64,000 nucleotides of DNA from Comamonas suwonensis. Lineage in GTDB: Bacteria > Pseudomonadota > Gammaproteobacteria > Burkholderiales > Burkholderiaceae_C. Below the pieces are notes generated by a model. The model was not told where the DNA came from. It ran no database searches and was given only the letters and a program-made list of their open reading frames with translations. Each line of letters begins with the position of its first letter. Within the stretch, counting starts at the first letter, position 1. Below, one piece after another: positions 17,948-26,842 of the stretch. The translations under genes were made by a program, and so were the position numbers. The stretch lies in contig NZ_JABBCQ020000007.1 in assembly GCF_012844455.2 (NCBI RefSeq), forward strand, positions 1 to 64,000, in the 5' to 3' direction.

Positions 17948-18718
17948 TCACGCCGCAGTGCTTTGGCTCCAGGGAAAGAGGCGCTTGTGCAGTTGCTGAA
18001 CGATGGCGTAGAGAGTGAGGCTGCACAACACCAGCAAACCCAGGGCCGCAAAAGCCACGGGCACCTTGAACGACGAGGTGGCAAACAAGATCAGATAACC
18101 CAGCCCCTTCTCTGCCGCCACAAATTCCGCCACCACAGCGCCCACGATGGCCAGAGTGATGGATACCTTCAAGGCGGAACACACATAAGGCACGGCAAAC
18201 GGCATGCGAATTTGCCAGTACTGACGGCTGGTCGTGGCGCGCAAGGAGCGTGACAGTTCGACCAGCTCAGCGGGAACCGATGCCAGCCCCAGCGCGGTGG
18301 AGACCACCAGGGGGAAAAAGGCAATCAACGTGGTGATGACGACGCGGGGCAGCATGCCGGCACCCAGTGTGACGACGATGATGGGGGCCACGGCCACGAT
18401 GGGCGTGGACTGAATCACCACCAGCCACGGCATGATGATGCGTGACAGAACTTGCGAGCGAGTAATGGCAATGGCCAGTGGAATGGCCAGCGCAATGGCT
18501 ACCGCATAGCCCACCAGTGCAACTTCAAGCGTGGCCATCGCATGCTCCAGCCAGCGGGTGGCGCCCAGCTCTGCCGCTGCACTCCAGATCACGCTGGGGG
18601 CCGGAAAAATGTATTCGGGCACCTGTGCAAAGCGACAGGTGAACTCCCAGATCAGCAGGACGATGAGGAAAACCAGCAGGGATGCGTGGCGTTGAATCAG
18701 GGCTGGTATTGCTGGCAT
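17948..18718 (-). CDS. ABC transporter permease, NitT/TauT (SsuC) family
   Basis: Inner-membrane permease of the nitrate/sulfonate/taurine/pyrimidine ABC class, 256 residues, about six helices. The cytoplasmic EAA-like loop appears as ELVELSRSLRATTSRQYWQIRMPFAVPYV. It lies between the ATPase and deaminase genes, 20 nt downstream of the ATPase stop. It works with the ATP-binding and NMT1/THI5-like binding proteins encoded upstream. Confidence 0.88.
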   Translation of the reverse strand: MPAIPALIQRHASLLVFLIVLLIWEFTCRFAQVPEYIFPAPSVIWSAAAELGATRWLEHAMATLEVALVGYAVAIALAIPLAIAITRSQVLSRIIMPWLVVIQSTPIVAVAPIIVVTLGAGMLPRVVITTLIAFFPLVVSTALGLASVPAELVELSRSLRATTSRQYWQIRMPFAVPYVCSALKVSITLAIVGAVVAEFVAAEKGLGYLILFATSSFKVPVAFAALGLLVLCSLTLYAIVQQLHKRLFPWSQSTAA

Positions 18719-18738
18719 TGGGGGCCTCTGGAGCTTTT

Positions 18739-19518
18739 TTAGGCGTGTGCGGGATGTTTGCTGAAGACCTTGACGCGAATTTCGTTGGCCATTTCGTGGA
18801 ACACGGGGTCGGCCAGCGTGGCCAGGCTGCGCGGGCGTGGCAGGGGAACATCGATGATGTCGGCGACGCGGCCGGGGCGGGCGCTCATGACCACGATGCG
18901 GTCGGACAGAAGCAGAGCCTCCTGAATGGAGTGGGTGACGAACACCACGGTTTTGGGTCGTTCATTCCAGATGCGCAGCAGCTCAAAACTCATCTCGTCG
19001 CGAGTCAGGGCATCGAGAGCGGAAAAGGGTTCGTCCATCAGCAAAATGTCGGGGTCATGCAGCAGTGAGCGTGCAATCGACACGCGTTGCTGCATGCCGC
19101 CAGAAAGTTCGTGTGGCTGCTTGTGCCCAAAGTCCTTGAGGCCGACCATGTCCAGCAACTGCTTGGCGCGGGCTTCTTCTTTCATCTCGACATGGCCGTA
19201 CTTGTGGCGCATGGGGAAGGTGATGTTGTCCAGTACGCTGAGCCAGGGCAGCAGCGTGGGCTTTTGGAAAACCATGCCGATCTCGTCACGCGGCTCGGTG
19301 ACTGGCAGATCGAAAATGCGCACCTCGCCTTGTGAGGGTTTGATCAGGCCGGCAATCAGCCTGAGGATGGTGGATTTTCCACAGCCCGAGGGGCCGATCA
19401 GCGACACAAACTCATGGCGGCGCAAATGCAGATCCACACCCTGCAAGGCCGTGACAGGGCTGCCATCGCTGGAGACAAAGGTCTGGGTGACCGCGTTCAA
19501 ATCGATTACGTGTTGCAT
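18739..19518 (-). CDS. ABC transporter ATP-binding protein, NitT/TauT (SsuB) family
   Basis: ABC ATPase, 259 residues. Walker A is GPSGCGKST, the Q loop is GMVFQKPTLLPW, the signature is LSGGMQQRV, Walker B is ILLMDEPFSALD and the switch His lies in VVFVTHSIQEAL. These match importer ATPases of the SsuB/TauB class. It is part of the binding protein-ATPase-permease run on the minus strand and energises uptake. Confidence 0.92.
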   Translation of the reverse strand: MQHVIDLNAVTQTFVSSDGSPVTALQGVDLHLRRHEFVSLIGPSGCGKSTILRLIAGLIKPSQGEVRIFDLPVTEPRDEIGMVFQKPTLLPWLSVLDNITFPMRHKYGHVEMKEEARAKQLLDMVGLKDFGHKQPHELSGGMQQRVSIARSLLHDPDILLMDEPFSALDALTRDEMSFELLRIWNERPKTVVFVTHSIQEALLLSDRIVVMSARPGRVADIIDVPLPRPRSLATLADPVFHEMANEIRVKVFSKHPAHA

Positions 19519-19586
19519 GGCAGGCAGAAGGCTTGATAGGGAAACGGGGCGGGTGGGCGGTGACGGTGTGCCACCGCCTTGGTGCC

Positions 19587-20588
19587 TTACTTGGTCAGAA
19601 AGCTGCGGTCTATCAGCGACTCAGGGTCTACCTTCTTGAGGTCATAGCTCATGGACTGGGCCACCCAGCCCCAGGTGGTGGCCAGCAGCTTTGCGTCGAA
19701 CTTACCCAGACCATCGCGCTGGCTGATCTCGTTCTTGAGCAGTGGAATCGATGCCTCGAACTCGGCCTTGATCACGGCGACATCGGCTTCAGGCACCTGC
19801 GCTTTCAGCGACTCGGCCGCTTTTTGTGGGTTCTGGATGGAGAACTCCAACGCCTTGCTCAGAGCACGCACATAGCGCTTGAGTACTTCGGGACGTTCCT
19901 TGATGAGTTTGTCGTTTGCCATGACGGACCAGCCGTAGCCATCCAGCCCAAATTGAGACCAAGGGAGCACGGCCAGATCCTTGTTGGCTTGTTTGAGCAC
20001 GGCACCAAAGGCGGGGGCGACGGTCACCCAGTTGATGGTGGCGTCGACCCGGCCCTGGGCCAGCATGGGGGCGAGGGTGGCGGGGTCGGACTTGATGACC
20101 TTGATCTTGGAGGCATCCACACCATTCTTTTGCAGCACGATGGGCCACAGGGCGTTGGACGAAGAGAAGGTGGGCATGGCCACGGTCTTGCCTTCCATGT
20201 CCTTGAGGCTTTTGATCTTGCTGTCGGCACGCGTGAAGAGCGCATCGGGCTGCTTGGAGTACAGCGACATCACGGCCTTGACCGGAATCTTGCCTTCGGC
20301 GGCGGCCATCATCAGCGCCGAGATACCGCCAAAGCCCACGTCGGCCGAGCCCGAGGCGACTTTGGTCACCGCATCGGCTGAACCCCGGCCGGGAATAATC
20401 TTGACCTCCAGTCCTTCTTCTTTGAAAAAGCCTTGTTGCACACCGGCGTACACAAAGGACTTGTCGCCACCGGGCAGCCAGTCGAGTTGCACGGTGAGTT
20501 TGTCAGCGGCTTGGGCCGCGCCGCCAAAAGCCATGAGGAGCGCGGCAAACACAGAAAGCTTGGACGGAGAAGGGGAATGGCGGGTCAT
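19587..20588 (-). CDS. ABC transporter substrate-binding protein, NMT1/THI5-like
   Basis: Periplasmic binding protein of the NMT1/THI5-like (SsuA/ThiY) class, 333 residues. The signal peptide runs to about residue 27 (LLMAFGGAAQA-A). The mature start LTVQLDWLPGGDKSFVYAG and the segment GSADVGFGGISAL are typical; ThiY relatives bind pyrimidine or other heterocycles, others bind sulfonates. With a deaminase and molybdenum hydroxylase downstream, an N-heterocycle is the better guess. The gap to the hydrolase gene upstream is 59 nt, so it may share that transcript. Confidence 0.87.
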   Translation of the reverse strand: MTRHSPSPSKLSVFAALLMAFGGAAQAADKLTVQLDWLPGGDKSFVYAGVQQGFFKEEGLEVKIIPGRGSADAVTKVASGSADVGFGGISALMMAAAEGKIPVKAVMSLYSKQPDALFTRADSKIKSLKDMEGKTVAMPTFSSSNALWPIVLQKNGVDASKIKVIKSDPATLAPMLAQGRVDATINWVTVAPAFGAVLKQANKDLAVLPWSQFGLDGYGWSVMANDKLIKERPEVLKRYVRALSKALEFSIQNPQKAAESLKAQVPEADVAVIKAEFEASIPLLKNEISQRDGLGKFDAKLLATTWGWVAQSMSYDLKKVDPESLIDRSFLTK

Positions 20589-20647
20589 GGGGGTTTCCTG
20601 AACGGGCGACGGTGAAAGGTTGGTGAAGCGGTTGAGGTGGCTAATTG

Positions 20648-21457
20648 CTATGCATTAATGAGCGGTATGCTCATGTTCATCAATGGCTTGGCGGTTATTT
20701 CATTCAAAACGGGCAGCAAGGCATCCGTCAGCGCCTGCGGACAGGCCAGCTGCGGCACATGACCGCAGTCCAGGCGGATGCACCGAGCACCAGGCGAGAG
20801 CTGCTGCATGCGTTGCTGCAGCGGGTGGATCACGGACTGGTCCTGCAGGCACTCCACATAAATCCGCGGCACCTTGCCAAAGCGGTCTGCGCTGAGCTGG
20901 TTGACCATGGCTCGTCCTGTCTCTGGCTGCGGACACAGGCGGCTTGCGGCTTTGAGGGCTGCGGTTGCATGACAATCCTGCAAGAACAGTGCCAGTGCCG
21001 CATCCATGGGTACGCTGCTGTGGCTGCGTTCTTCGTTCCAGATCAGGTGTGGGCCAATGCCTGCGATGGATTGGGGTGACAGCTCGCTGTCTGCCGCTTG
21101 GGCCTGGGTCAGCAGATCGCTATAGCGCATGCCGCTGGGCAGCATCATTCCGGCCAGATAGACCAGTGCGCTGACGCGTTGCGGAACGGCTTGCGCCACT
21201 TGCGATGCCGTAATGCCGCCGCCGCTGTGGCCCACCACGACGGCGGGGCCGTCCAGCGATTCGAGAATGCGCTGGACATGCGCGGTGTAGCCGTCCAGGT
21301 GGGCATGGCGTTCGCCATCGGTGGATGCATCGTTGCCAGGCAGGTTGACGGCCGTCACATTCCAGCCTTTGGCCTGCAGCAGTGGCGTCCAGGCAGAGAA
21401 GGCCCAGCTGCCCTGCCATGCACCGTGAATCAAAACCATGTGTCGGGTGGGTTTCAT
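20648..21457 (-). CDS. Alpha/beta hydrolase
   Basis: Alpha/beta-fold esterase-like hydrolase, 269 residues, related to the salicylate-methylesterase-like group. The oxyanion region is MVLIHGAWQGSWAFSAW, the nucleophile elbow is VVGHSGGGI with the catalytic Ser, and the C-terminal catalytic His lies in CGHVPQL. The ATG at 21457 has an excellent ribosome site (AAGGAGG, about 6 nt away), which rejects the longer frame starting at 21493. It begins 11 nt after the oxygenase stop, so the two are co-transcribed. A substrate cannot be named; it may open an ester, lactone or amide in the cluster's pathway. Confidence 0.83.
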   Translation of the reverse strand: MKPTRHMVLIHGAWQGSWAFSAWTPLLQAKGWNVTAVNLPGNDASTDGERHAHLDGYTAHVQRILESLDGPAVVVGHSGGGITASQVAQAVPQRVSALVYLAGMMLPSGMRYSDLLTQAQAADSELSPQSIAGIGPHLIWNEERSHSSVPMDAALALFLQDCHATAALKAASRLCPQPETGRAMVNQLSADRFGKVPRIYVECLQDQSVIHPLQQRMQQLSPGARCIRLDCGHVPQLACPQALTDALLPVLNEITAKPLMNMSIPLINA

Positions 21458-21468
21458 GGCGGCCTCCT

Positions 21469-22422
21469 TCACCCGTAGGTGCGGCGGTAGCACTCGATCT
21501 GGTGCTGCTCTACCGTCACGGGGAGGTACTTGGCTTGTTCACCTTCATCAAGGCAGGTGGGAATGCACTCCACACGATGCATCGGGTTGCCGGTGAAAAA
21601 GAAGGGGATGGAATACCGCTCGCGACCCGAAACATTGATGACGCGGTGCAGCGTGGAGACATAGCGGTCATTGGTCCAGCGTGCAAACAAATCGCCAATG
21701 TTGACGATGAAGGCACCGGGTACGGGCGGTGCATCAATCCAGCTGGCGCTGGTTTTGTCCCAGACCTGAAGGCCACCCGCATCGTCTTGCACTAGCAAAG
21801 TGATACCCCCAAAGTCCGTGTGTTCCCCGCAGCCTTTTTCACCGGGTTCGGGGCAGGCGGGCTGCGGAGGGTAGTGCAGCAGGCGCAGCGTGGCGGCCGC
21901 CTCTTTGAGATAACCGTCAAAGTGGCTGCCGGGCAAACCCAGAGACAGCGCCAGACCCTGCACGATGGCCGATCCCAGGCGGTACGCGGCCTGGTAGTAG
22001 CTCTGCATCACGCCTCTAAACTCGGGCAGCACGACAGGCCACTGGTTGGGGCCGGTGTTAAAGCGCTTGGCGCGTACGCGCGGGTCATTCGCAGAGACCT
22101 CGACACCGATGTAGTAGCTTTCCTTGAGGTCGGGTGGTGCGCCGCTTTCCAGCGTCTGTGCGCGCAAGGGTTCATAACCGCGATTGCAGACCGAGAGTTT
22201 TTTGTCGACAGCCAGCTTCTCCGCCATGGGCAGGTCAAAGAAGGTCTGGCTGGCGGCAAACACGCTGGCAATGAGTTCAGGATCAATGCCGTGACCGGTG
22301 ATGTAGAAAAAGCCGTGTTGCACACACGCTTTGCGCAATTGCTCAGCCACCAGATGCTGGGCCACGGGATCATGGCCGCGCAGACCGGTGATATCAATCA
22401 GGGGGAGGGCAGAAGTGCTCAC
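21469..22422 (-). CDS. 2-oxoglutarate/Fe(II)-dependent oxygenase, isopenicillin-N-synthase-like
   Basis: Non-haem iron oxygenase, 317 residues, with the DIOX_N domain first (LPLIDITGL; GFFYITGHGI) and the 2OG-FeII domain second. The iron triad is complete: HTDFGG (His and Asp) and the distal His in STLHRVINVSG, with the 2-oxoglutarate-binding R-x-S in RYSIPFF. I start at GTG 22422 (reads VSTSALPLIDI), where the conserved sequence begins; the upstream in-frame 47 codons look non-coding. The relative of this enzyme in a cluster with molybdenum hydroxylase and deaminase genes could hydroxylate a heterocycle or demethylate it. This is inference from neighbours. Confidence 0.83.
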   Translation of the reverse strand: MSTSALPLIDITGLRGHDPVAQHLVAEQLRKACVQHGFFYITGHGIDPELIASVFAASQTFFDLPMAEKLAVDKKLSVCNRGYEPLRAQTLESGAPPDLKESYYIGVEVSANDPRVRAKRFNTGPNQWPVVLPEFRGVMQSYYQAAYRLGSAIVQGLALSLGLPGSHFDGYLKEAAATLRLLHYPPQPACPEPGEKGCGEHTDFGGITLLVQDDAGGLQVWDKTSASWIDAPPVPGAFIVNIGDLFARWTNDRYVSTLHRVINVSGRERYSIPFFFTGNPMHRVECIPTCLDEGEQAKYLPVTVEQHQIECYRRTYG

Positions 22423-22625
22423 AGAATGGTTCCAGATCGGATGACTTGGTACCCAGTTTAGGAAGCCAAGTGCCCGCTGGATAGCGCAGCTTTTGCGGCA
22501 GGGCGATCTAAAAAAGAGAGCATCGCCTCTGCATAAAAAAAGCGCTGCACGACATTGGTGCATTGATGCACTTCAATGCGCACAACGCCGATTCAAAGGG
22601 TGTTTGCGGAAGCAGGAAGTGAGGC

Positions 22626-23600
22626 TTATCCGCTGACGCGTTCGCTGTCCTGCGCGCAAGCGGACCAGCCGCGCAAAACCATGCTTTCATCGTTCTCGCG
22701 GGTTTCAATGGCGTCGGCTGCGATGCGGTTAAAGGCATCCAGTGCGGAAGGCAGTGTGCGACCCGCGCGCACGTATAGCCCCAGCTCTGAATACAGCGTG
22801 GTGGGCGTATCGAGCGGCACATGGACCAAGCGACCTTCACGCAGCTCGCGTTCCAACCCGAGGCGGCTCTGAAAGAAGATGCCTACGCCGCGCTCCACCA
22901 GACTTTTGGCCAGCTCGATGGAGGAGGTTTCCAGTAAAACCTGCAATGCACGTTTGTGGTGCGACAACAGGGGCTGTAGCAGTCCGTACATGGACAGCTC
23001 GGGCGTTGGCAGAATCAAAGGAAACGTCGCGCACAGGGCAAAGTCCACGCGCTGCAGTTGGGCAATAGGGTGCTTGGGGGGCACGATGGCGCCCAAGGCA
23101 AAGCGGCCCACGGTGCATTGGCGCAAGTGGTCGTGGCGTTGGATGGAAAAGCCGATGCCGACATCCGCATCCCCTTGAATCACGGCCTGTGCGGCCTGAT
23201 CCGAGCCGCAGGTGCGCACATGAATCTGAATGGTGGGATAGCGCCGATGCATCTGCGTCAGTACGGCGGGCATCAGGTCTGCATTCAGTCCTTCGACGGC
23301 CGCCACATGCACGGATCCACGGCGCACCCCGCGCAGCAGCTCCAGCTCGGTGGACAGACGGTGCTCATCTTGCAGCACGGTAATCACATGGCGCGAGAAC
23401 ACTTCGCCAGCGGCGGTGAGGCGCAGACCCGTGCTCAGGCGTTCAAACAAAGGGCTGCCGATTTCATCTTCGAGCAGCAGCAACTGGCGGTTCACTGCAG
23501 AAGACGCCACATGCAGATGACGTGCCGCCTCGCGGATGGAGCTGCAGCGGCGAATCATGTCAAAGTAACGAATGGAGCGGGCATGAATGTGCATGCCCAT
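22626..23600 (-). CDS. LysR-family transcriptional regulator
   Basis: LysR-type regulator, 324 residues from ATG 23600 (an alternative is ATG 23594). The N-terminal winged helix reads RSIRYFDMIRRCSSIREAARHLHVASSAVNRQ, followed by LEDEIGSPLFERL and the typical GLRLTAAG. The rest is the periplasmic-binding-like effector domain. The longer frame extends into the hemH stop region and is rejected. The gene stands upstream of, and in the same direction as, the oxygenase-hydrolase-ABC-hydroxylase cluster, so it is the likely regulator. The 203-nt gap before the oxygenase gene should hold the target promoter. Confidence 0.85.
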   Translation of the reverse strand: MGMHIHARSIRYFDMIRRCSSIREAARHLHVASSAVNRQLLLLEDEIGSPLFERLSTGLRLTAAGEVFSRHVITVLQDEHRLSTELELLRGVRRGSVHVAAVEGLNADLMPAVLTQMHRRYPTIQIHVRTCGSDQAAQAVIQGDADVGIGFSIQRHDHLRQCTVGRFALGAIVPPKHPIAQLQRVDFALCATFPLILPTPELSMYGLLQPLLSHHKRALQVLLETSSIELAKSLVERGVGIFFQSRLGLERELREGRLVHVPLDTPTTLYSELGLYVRAGRTLPSALDAFNRIAADAIETRENDESMVLRGWSACAQDSERVSG

Positions 23601-23653
23601 GGCTGGCAGCACATGGCGTGCCAGTTCGTCATTCCCTTGCGCGTGGGGACTGT

Positions 23654-24751
23654 TTACTGGGTGGCACCCAGATCTTTGGCGCGTTGCAGGCGGGTTTTGA
23701 GGGTGGCGTCGTCCTCGCGCTGCGTGGGCCAGCCCTGCATGTGCTGCTGGGCAATATTGCTCAATGCCGTCAGCCACGGCGCGCTGTCGTTCAGGCAGCC
23801 TATGTATTCAAACTGCTTGCCGCCTGCGTGCAAAAAGGCTTCGCGCGCTTCCTGGCTGATTTCTTCCAGTGTTTCAAGGCAGTCGCTGGTGAATCCGGGG
23901 CAGACTACATCCACGCGCTGGGTTCCGGCCTGTGCCAGAGCTATCAGCGATGGCTCGGTATAGGGCTCCAGCCACTTGGCCTTGCCAAATCGGGACTGGA
24001 AGGTGACCAGGTACTGCTCTTTGGCAAGACCCAGTCTCTCGGCCAGCAGCCGTGCCGTCTTGTGGGATTCGCAGTGATAGGGGTCGCCCAGGTGCAGGGT
24101 GCGCTCGGGGACGCCGTGAAAGCTCATCACCAGCTTTTCCCCACGACCATGGCCGCGCCAGTGTGCTTCGATGCGCTGGGCCAGTGCGTCAATATAGCCC
24201 GCATCATCGTGGTAGCGGTTCACAAAGCGCAGCTCAGGAATGTGGCGCTGGGTCTTAGCCCAGTCATACACGGCATCAAACACACTGGCCGTGGTTGTGC
24301 CCGAGTACTGGGGGTACAGCGGCAAAATCAGAATGCGCGTGCAGCCTTCTTTTTTGAGAGCATCCAGTTGCGCTTCGATGGACGGCTTGCCATAGCGCAT
24401 GGCGGGCAGCACCTGTACGTTGTGGCCGCGCTCGCCCAGCCAGCCTCGCAGCAGCGTGGCCTGGCGCGTGGTCCAGTGCAGCAGCGGGGAGCCGTCTTTT
24501 TCATGCCAGACCGTGGCGTACTTGGCGGCAGATTTGGCCGGGCGTGTGCGCAAGATGATGCCGTGCAGAATCGGCCACCAGACGAGCTTGGGGATCTCGA
24601 CGACTCGGTCATCGCTCAGAAATTGGGCCAGATAAGGGCGCACGGCTGCGGCCGTCGGGGCATCGGGTGTGCCTAGATTGCACAGCAGAATGCCGGTGCG
24701 GGCTGATTGATCGTGGCGGAAGCTGGGTTCGGGCGCAAAGCGTGAAGGCAT
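23654..24751 (-). CDS. hemH: Ferrochelatase
   Basis: Inserts ferrous iron into protoporphyrin IX in the last step of haem synthesis; cytosolic or membrane-associated. Length 365 residues. Conserved motifs: GILLCNLGTPDAP at the N-terminus, PLYPQYSGTTTASVFD, MSFHGVPER with the metal-binding His, and FTSDCLETLEEI with the catalytic Glu region. No sign of truncation. It is next to the LysR gene by position only. Confidence 0.93.
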   Translation of the reverse strand: MPSRFAPEPSFRHDQSARTGILLCNLGTPDAPTAAAVRPYLAQFLSDDRVVEIPKLVWWPILHGIILRTRPAKSAAKYATVWHEKDGSPLLHWTTRQATLLRGWLGERGHNVQVLPAMRYGKPSIEAQLDALKKEGCTRILILPLYPQYSGTTTASVFDAVYDWAKTQRHIPELRFVNRYHDDAGYIDALAQRIEAHWRGHGRGEKLVMSFHGVPERTLHLGDPYHCESHKTARLLAERLGLAKEQYLVTFQSRFGKAKWLEPYTEPSLIALAQAGTQRVDVVCPGFTSDCLETLEEISQEAREAFLHAGGKQFEYIGCLNDSAPWLTALSNIAQQHMQGWPTQREDDATLKTRLQRAKDLGATQ

Positions 24752-24822
24752 GGCGCAATTGTGTCAGCTAAGAAGCGAGTGCGGCAGCTCTGCGAGTTTG
24801 CATTGCCGCTATCCTTGCGGGT

Positions 24823-25572
24823 ATGCAAGCTCAAGACACCATCAATCCCGCCATCGAAACCCTGCAGCAGCTACGCGCCAGCGGCCAGATTCGTGCCATC
24901 AGCTTGGATCTGGATGACACGCTATGGCCTATCTGGCCCACCATTACCAAGGCCGAAGGTGTTTTGCTGCGCTGGCTGGAGCAGCATGCTCCTACTACGG
25001 CCCAAAGTCTGGGTGATACCGCGACGGTGCGGGCATTGCGCCATGAAATTGTGACGCTGCGCCCTGACCTGAAAACCGACCTGAGCGGCCTGCGCCGCGA
25101 ATCCATTCGTCTGGCGCTGACGCGTGCGGGAGACGACCCGGCACTGGCCGAGCCTGCTTTCGATGAATTTTTTGCGGCACGCCATCAGGTGGATCTTTTT
25201 GACGATGCATTGCCTGCCTTGCAGTTTCTATCCCAGCGCTGGCCTGTCGTAGCGCTCTCCAACGGCAATGCCAACGTGAATGTGGTGGGCATTGGCGAGC
25301 ACTTCAGGGCATCTCTGTCGGCCAGCGATGCAGGCATGGCCAAGCCGGATGGTCGCTTTTTTCAGGCCGCAGCCGATGCCGTGGGCGTCGCGCCAGAGAA
25401 TGTGCTGCATATCGGTGATGACGCGGCTCTGGATGTGCAGGGCGCCATGGATGCGGGTATGCACGCGGTGTGGCTCAACCGTGAGCAGTTAGCATGGCCT
25501 TGCGTGGGTCCTGAACCCCACGTCACAGTCGCCAGCCTTTGGCAGTTGTGTCAGGGGCTGGCAGATCGTTGA
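24823..25572 (+). CDS. HAD-superfamily hydrolase (YigB-like phosphatase)
   Basis: Haloacid-dehalogenase phosphatase, 249 residues. Motif I is ISLDLDDTLW with both catalytic Asp residues, motif II is VVALSNGNAN, motif III includes the Lys in AGMAKPDGRFF and motif IV is LHIGDDAALD. The cap is of the helical C1 type. YigB-like members dephosphorylate FMN or the riboflavin precursor; the assignment to that subgroup is tentative. It is divergent from hemH. Confidence 0.83.
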   Translation: MQAQDTINPAIETLQQLRASGQIRAISLDLDDTLWPIWPTITKAEGVLLRWLEQHAPTTAQSLGDTATVRALRHEIVTLRPDLKTDLSGLRRESIRLALTRAGDDPALAEPAFDEFFAARHQVDLFDDALPALQFLSQRWPVVALSNGNANVNVVGIGEHFRASLSASDAGMAKPDGRFFQAAADAVGVAPENVLHIGDDAALDVQGAMDAGMHAVWLNREQLAWPCVGPEPHVTVASLWQLCQGLADR

Positions 25573-25617
25573 CCTGACGAGCGAGAGCGTGCGCGGGTCG
25601 GCGAAGAGGAATTGCCT

Positions 25618-26466
25618 ATGCCTACCTGCCAGACAGCCTGCCTTTTCACCCCGCCACCACTGGCGCCGGTGCACACCATCTCCTGGAGTCAGCCACTGGT
25701 GTGGCTTTCCAGAGCTTTGCGGGACATTGCTAACGCTCCTTTAATGAGCATGGCCCATGGTCTTGTCTTGATCCTGATCGGAGCAGCCATTCTGACCGTG
25801 GGGCACAATCGCTTCTGGTTGATGACAGGGGCCTTGTCTGGCTTTCTGGTGGTAGGGCCTCTGGTGGCCACTAGCCTGTATTCCATCAGCCGAGCCATTG
25901 AGCGCGGTGAGACTGCGAACTGGAATCTGATTCGCACAACCTGGACTCAATGGCAAAGCTGCCATGACACGGGTCGGGGAGGGTACTGGTGCATGGTGAA
26001 ATTTGGTGCGCTGCTGGCGTTGGCGGCCACGGGCTGGGTGCTGATTTCTGCATCGCTGATCACCGTGATGTCGCCCGTGCAAGTGGAGACACTGCAGGAT
26101 TTCATGACGCATGTGGTGCTGGCCAAGGACGGCCAGCTCTTCATGCAATGGATGGCTTTGGGCAGTTTTCTGGCTGCTCCGATATTTGCGTCCAGCGTAG
26201 TGGCCATGCCGCTGATGCTGGACAGGCGAGTGACTGTGCGCCAGGCCGTGTTGACCAGCTGGTCCGTGGTTCTGGCTAACCCGGTGCCTATGGCTCTGTG
26301 GGCGGCGCTGATTGTATTGTTGACTTTGCTGGGCCTTGGCAGCTATTTGCTGGGGCTGTTGGTTGTGATGCCCTTGCTGGGCCATGCCAGCTGGCATGCT
26401 TATCGGGACTTGGTGGATGCCTCGGCATTTCCATCCAGGGATGAACCGATAGAGCCTGCTGCCTGA
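25618..26466 (+). CDS. DUF2189 membrane protein
   Basis: Integral membrane protein, 282 residues, of the DUF2189 family (sometimes called cytochrome-c-oxidase-subunit-I-like, with no shown enzyme role). About six hydrophobic helices follow a soluble N-terminus; the family stretch SQPLVWLSRALRDIANAPLMSMAHGL is clear. A GAGGA ribosome site lies about 7 nt before ATG 25618; the TTG at 25612 is rejected. A small DUF2788 gene follows. Function unknown. Confidence 0.8.
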   Translation: MPTCQTACLFTPPPLAPVHTISWSQPLVWLSRALRDIANAPLMSMAHGLVLILIGAAILTVGHNRFWLMTGALSGFLVVGPLVATSLYSISRAIERGETANWNLIRTTWTQWQSCHDTGRGGYWCMVKFGALLALAATGWVLISASLITVMSPVQVETLQDFMTHVVLAKDGQLFMQWMALGSFLAAPIFASSVVAMPLMLDRRVTVRQAVLTSWSVVLANPVPMALWAALIVLLTLLGLGSYLLGLLVVMPLLGHASWHAYRDLVDASAFPSRDEPIEPAA

Positions 26467-26512
26467 GCGCCGCACGACCAGGGCCTGGCAAGGCTGTAAG
26501 GACCTGGTTGTC

Positions 26513-26728
26513 GTGATATTTGGTTATACGGAAGAGCAGATCGCCCACTTTTTTCTGACCTGGGGCGTGGGTGCCTTCATCTTGTTCATGGTGTTCATCA
26601 TCCTGCAGCTGGCACGCCAGTCCAAGGCAGGAAAGTTCGGCACCTTTGTGATCTGCCTGGGTCTGGGCGTTGGCTTTATTGGCTACGTCGCCAAGATCGC
26701 TATCCAGTGGTGGATAGAGAGTCATTGA
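26513..26728 (+). CDS. DUF2788 small membrane protein
   Basis: A 71-residue protein with two hydrophobic helices (VGAFILFMVFIILQL; GTFVICLGLGVGFIGYV) joined by a basic loop QSKAGKFG, matching DUF2788 of beta-proteobacteria. It uses a GTG start (MIFGYTEEQ). No biochemical role is known. It lies 46 nt after the DUF2189 gene and may be co-transcribed. Confidence 0.78.
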   Translation: MIFGYTEEQIAHFFLTWGVGAFILFMVFIILQLARQSKAGKFGTFVICLGLGVGFIGYVAKIAIQWWIESH

Positions 26729-26754
26729 GCTTTGCCGGAGGGCGCTGACTAAGT

Positions 26755-26842
26755 CAGGGGCATCGAGCAAGGGCCGCCCCGCAGCGAGGATGTCGTCCCC
26801 CTTCCGAAGAGAAAGGGGGAAGGCGCGTAGCGCCTCAGGGGG
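26755..26842. repeat. Intergenic C/G-rich dispersed repeat
   Basis: GGGGCATCGAGCAAGGG..GAGGATGTCGTCCCCC..AAGGGGGAAGGCGC..GCGCCTCAGGGGG: a structured segment with CCCCCTT/AAGGGGG and GGCGC/GCGCC pairings. It resembles an intergenic element I know from Comamonadaceae genomes and may act as a transcription terminator between the convergent genes. Confidence 0.5.
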
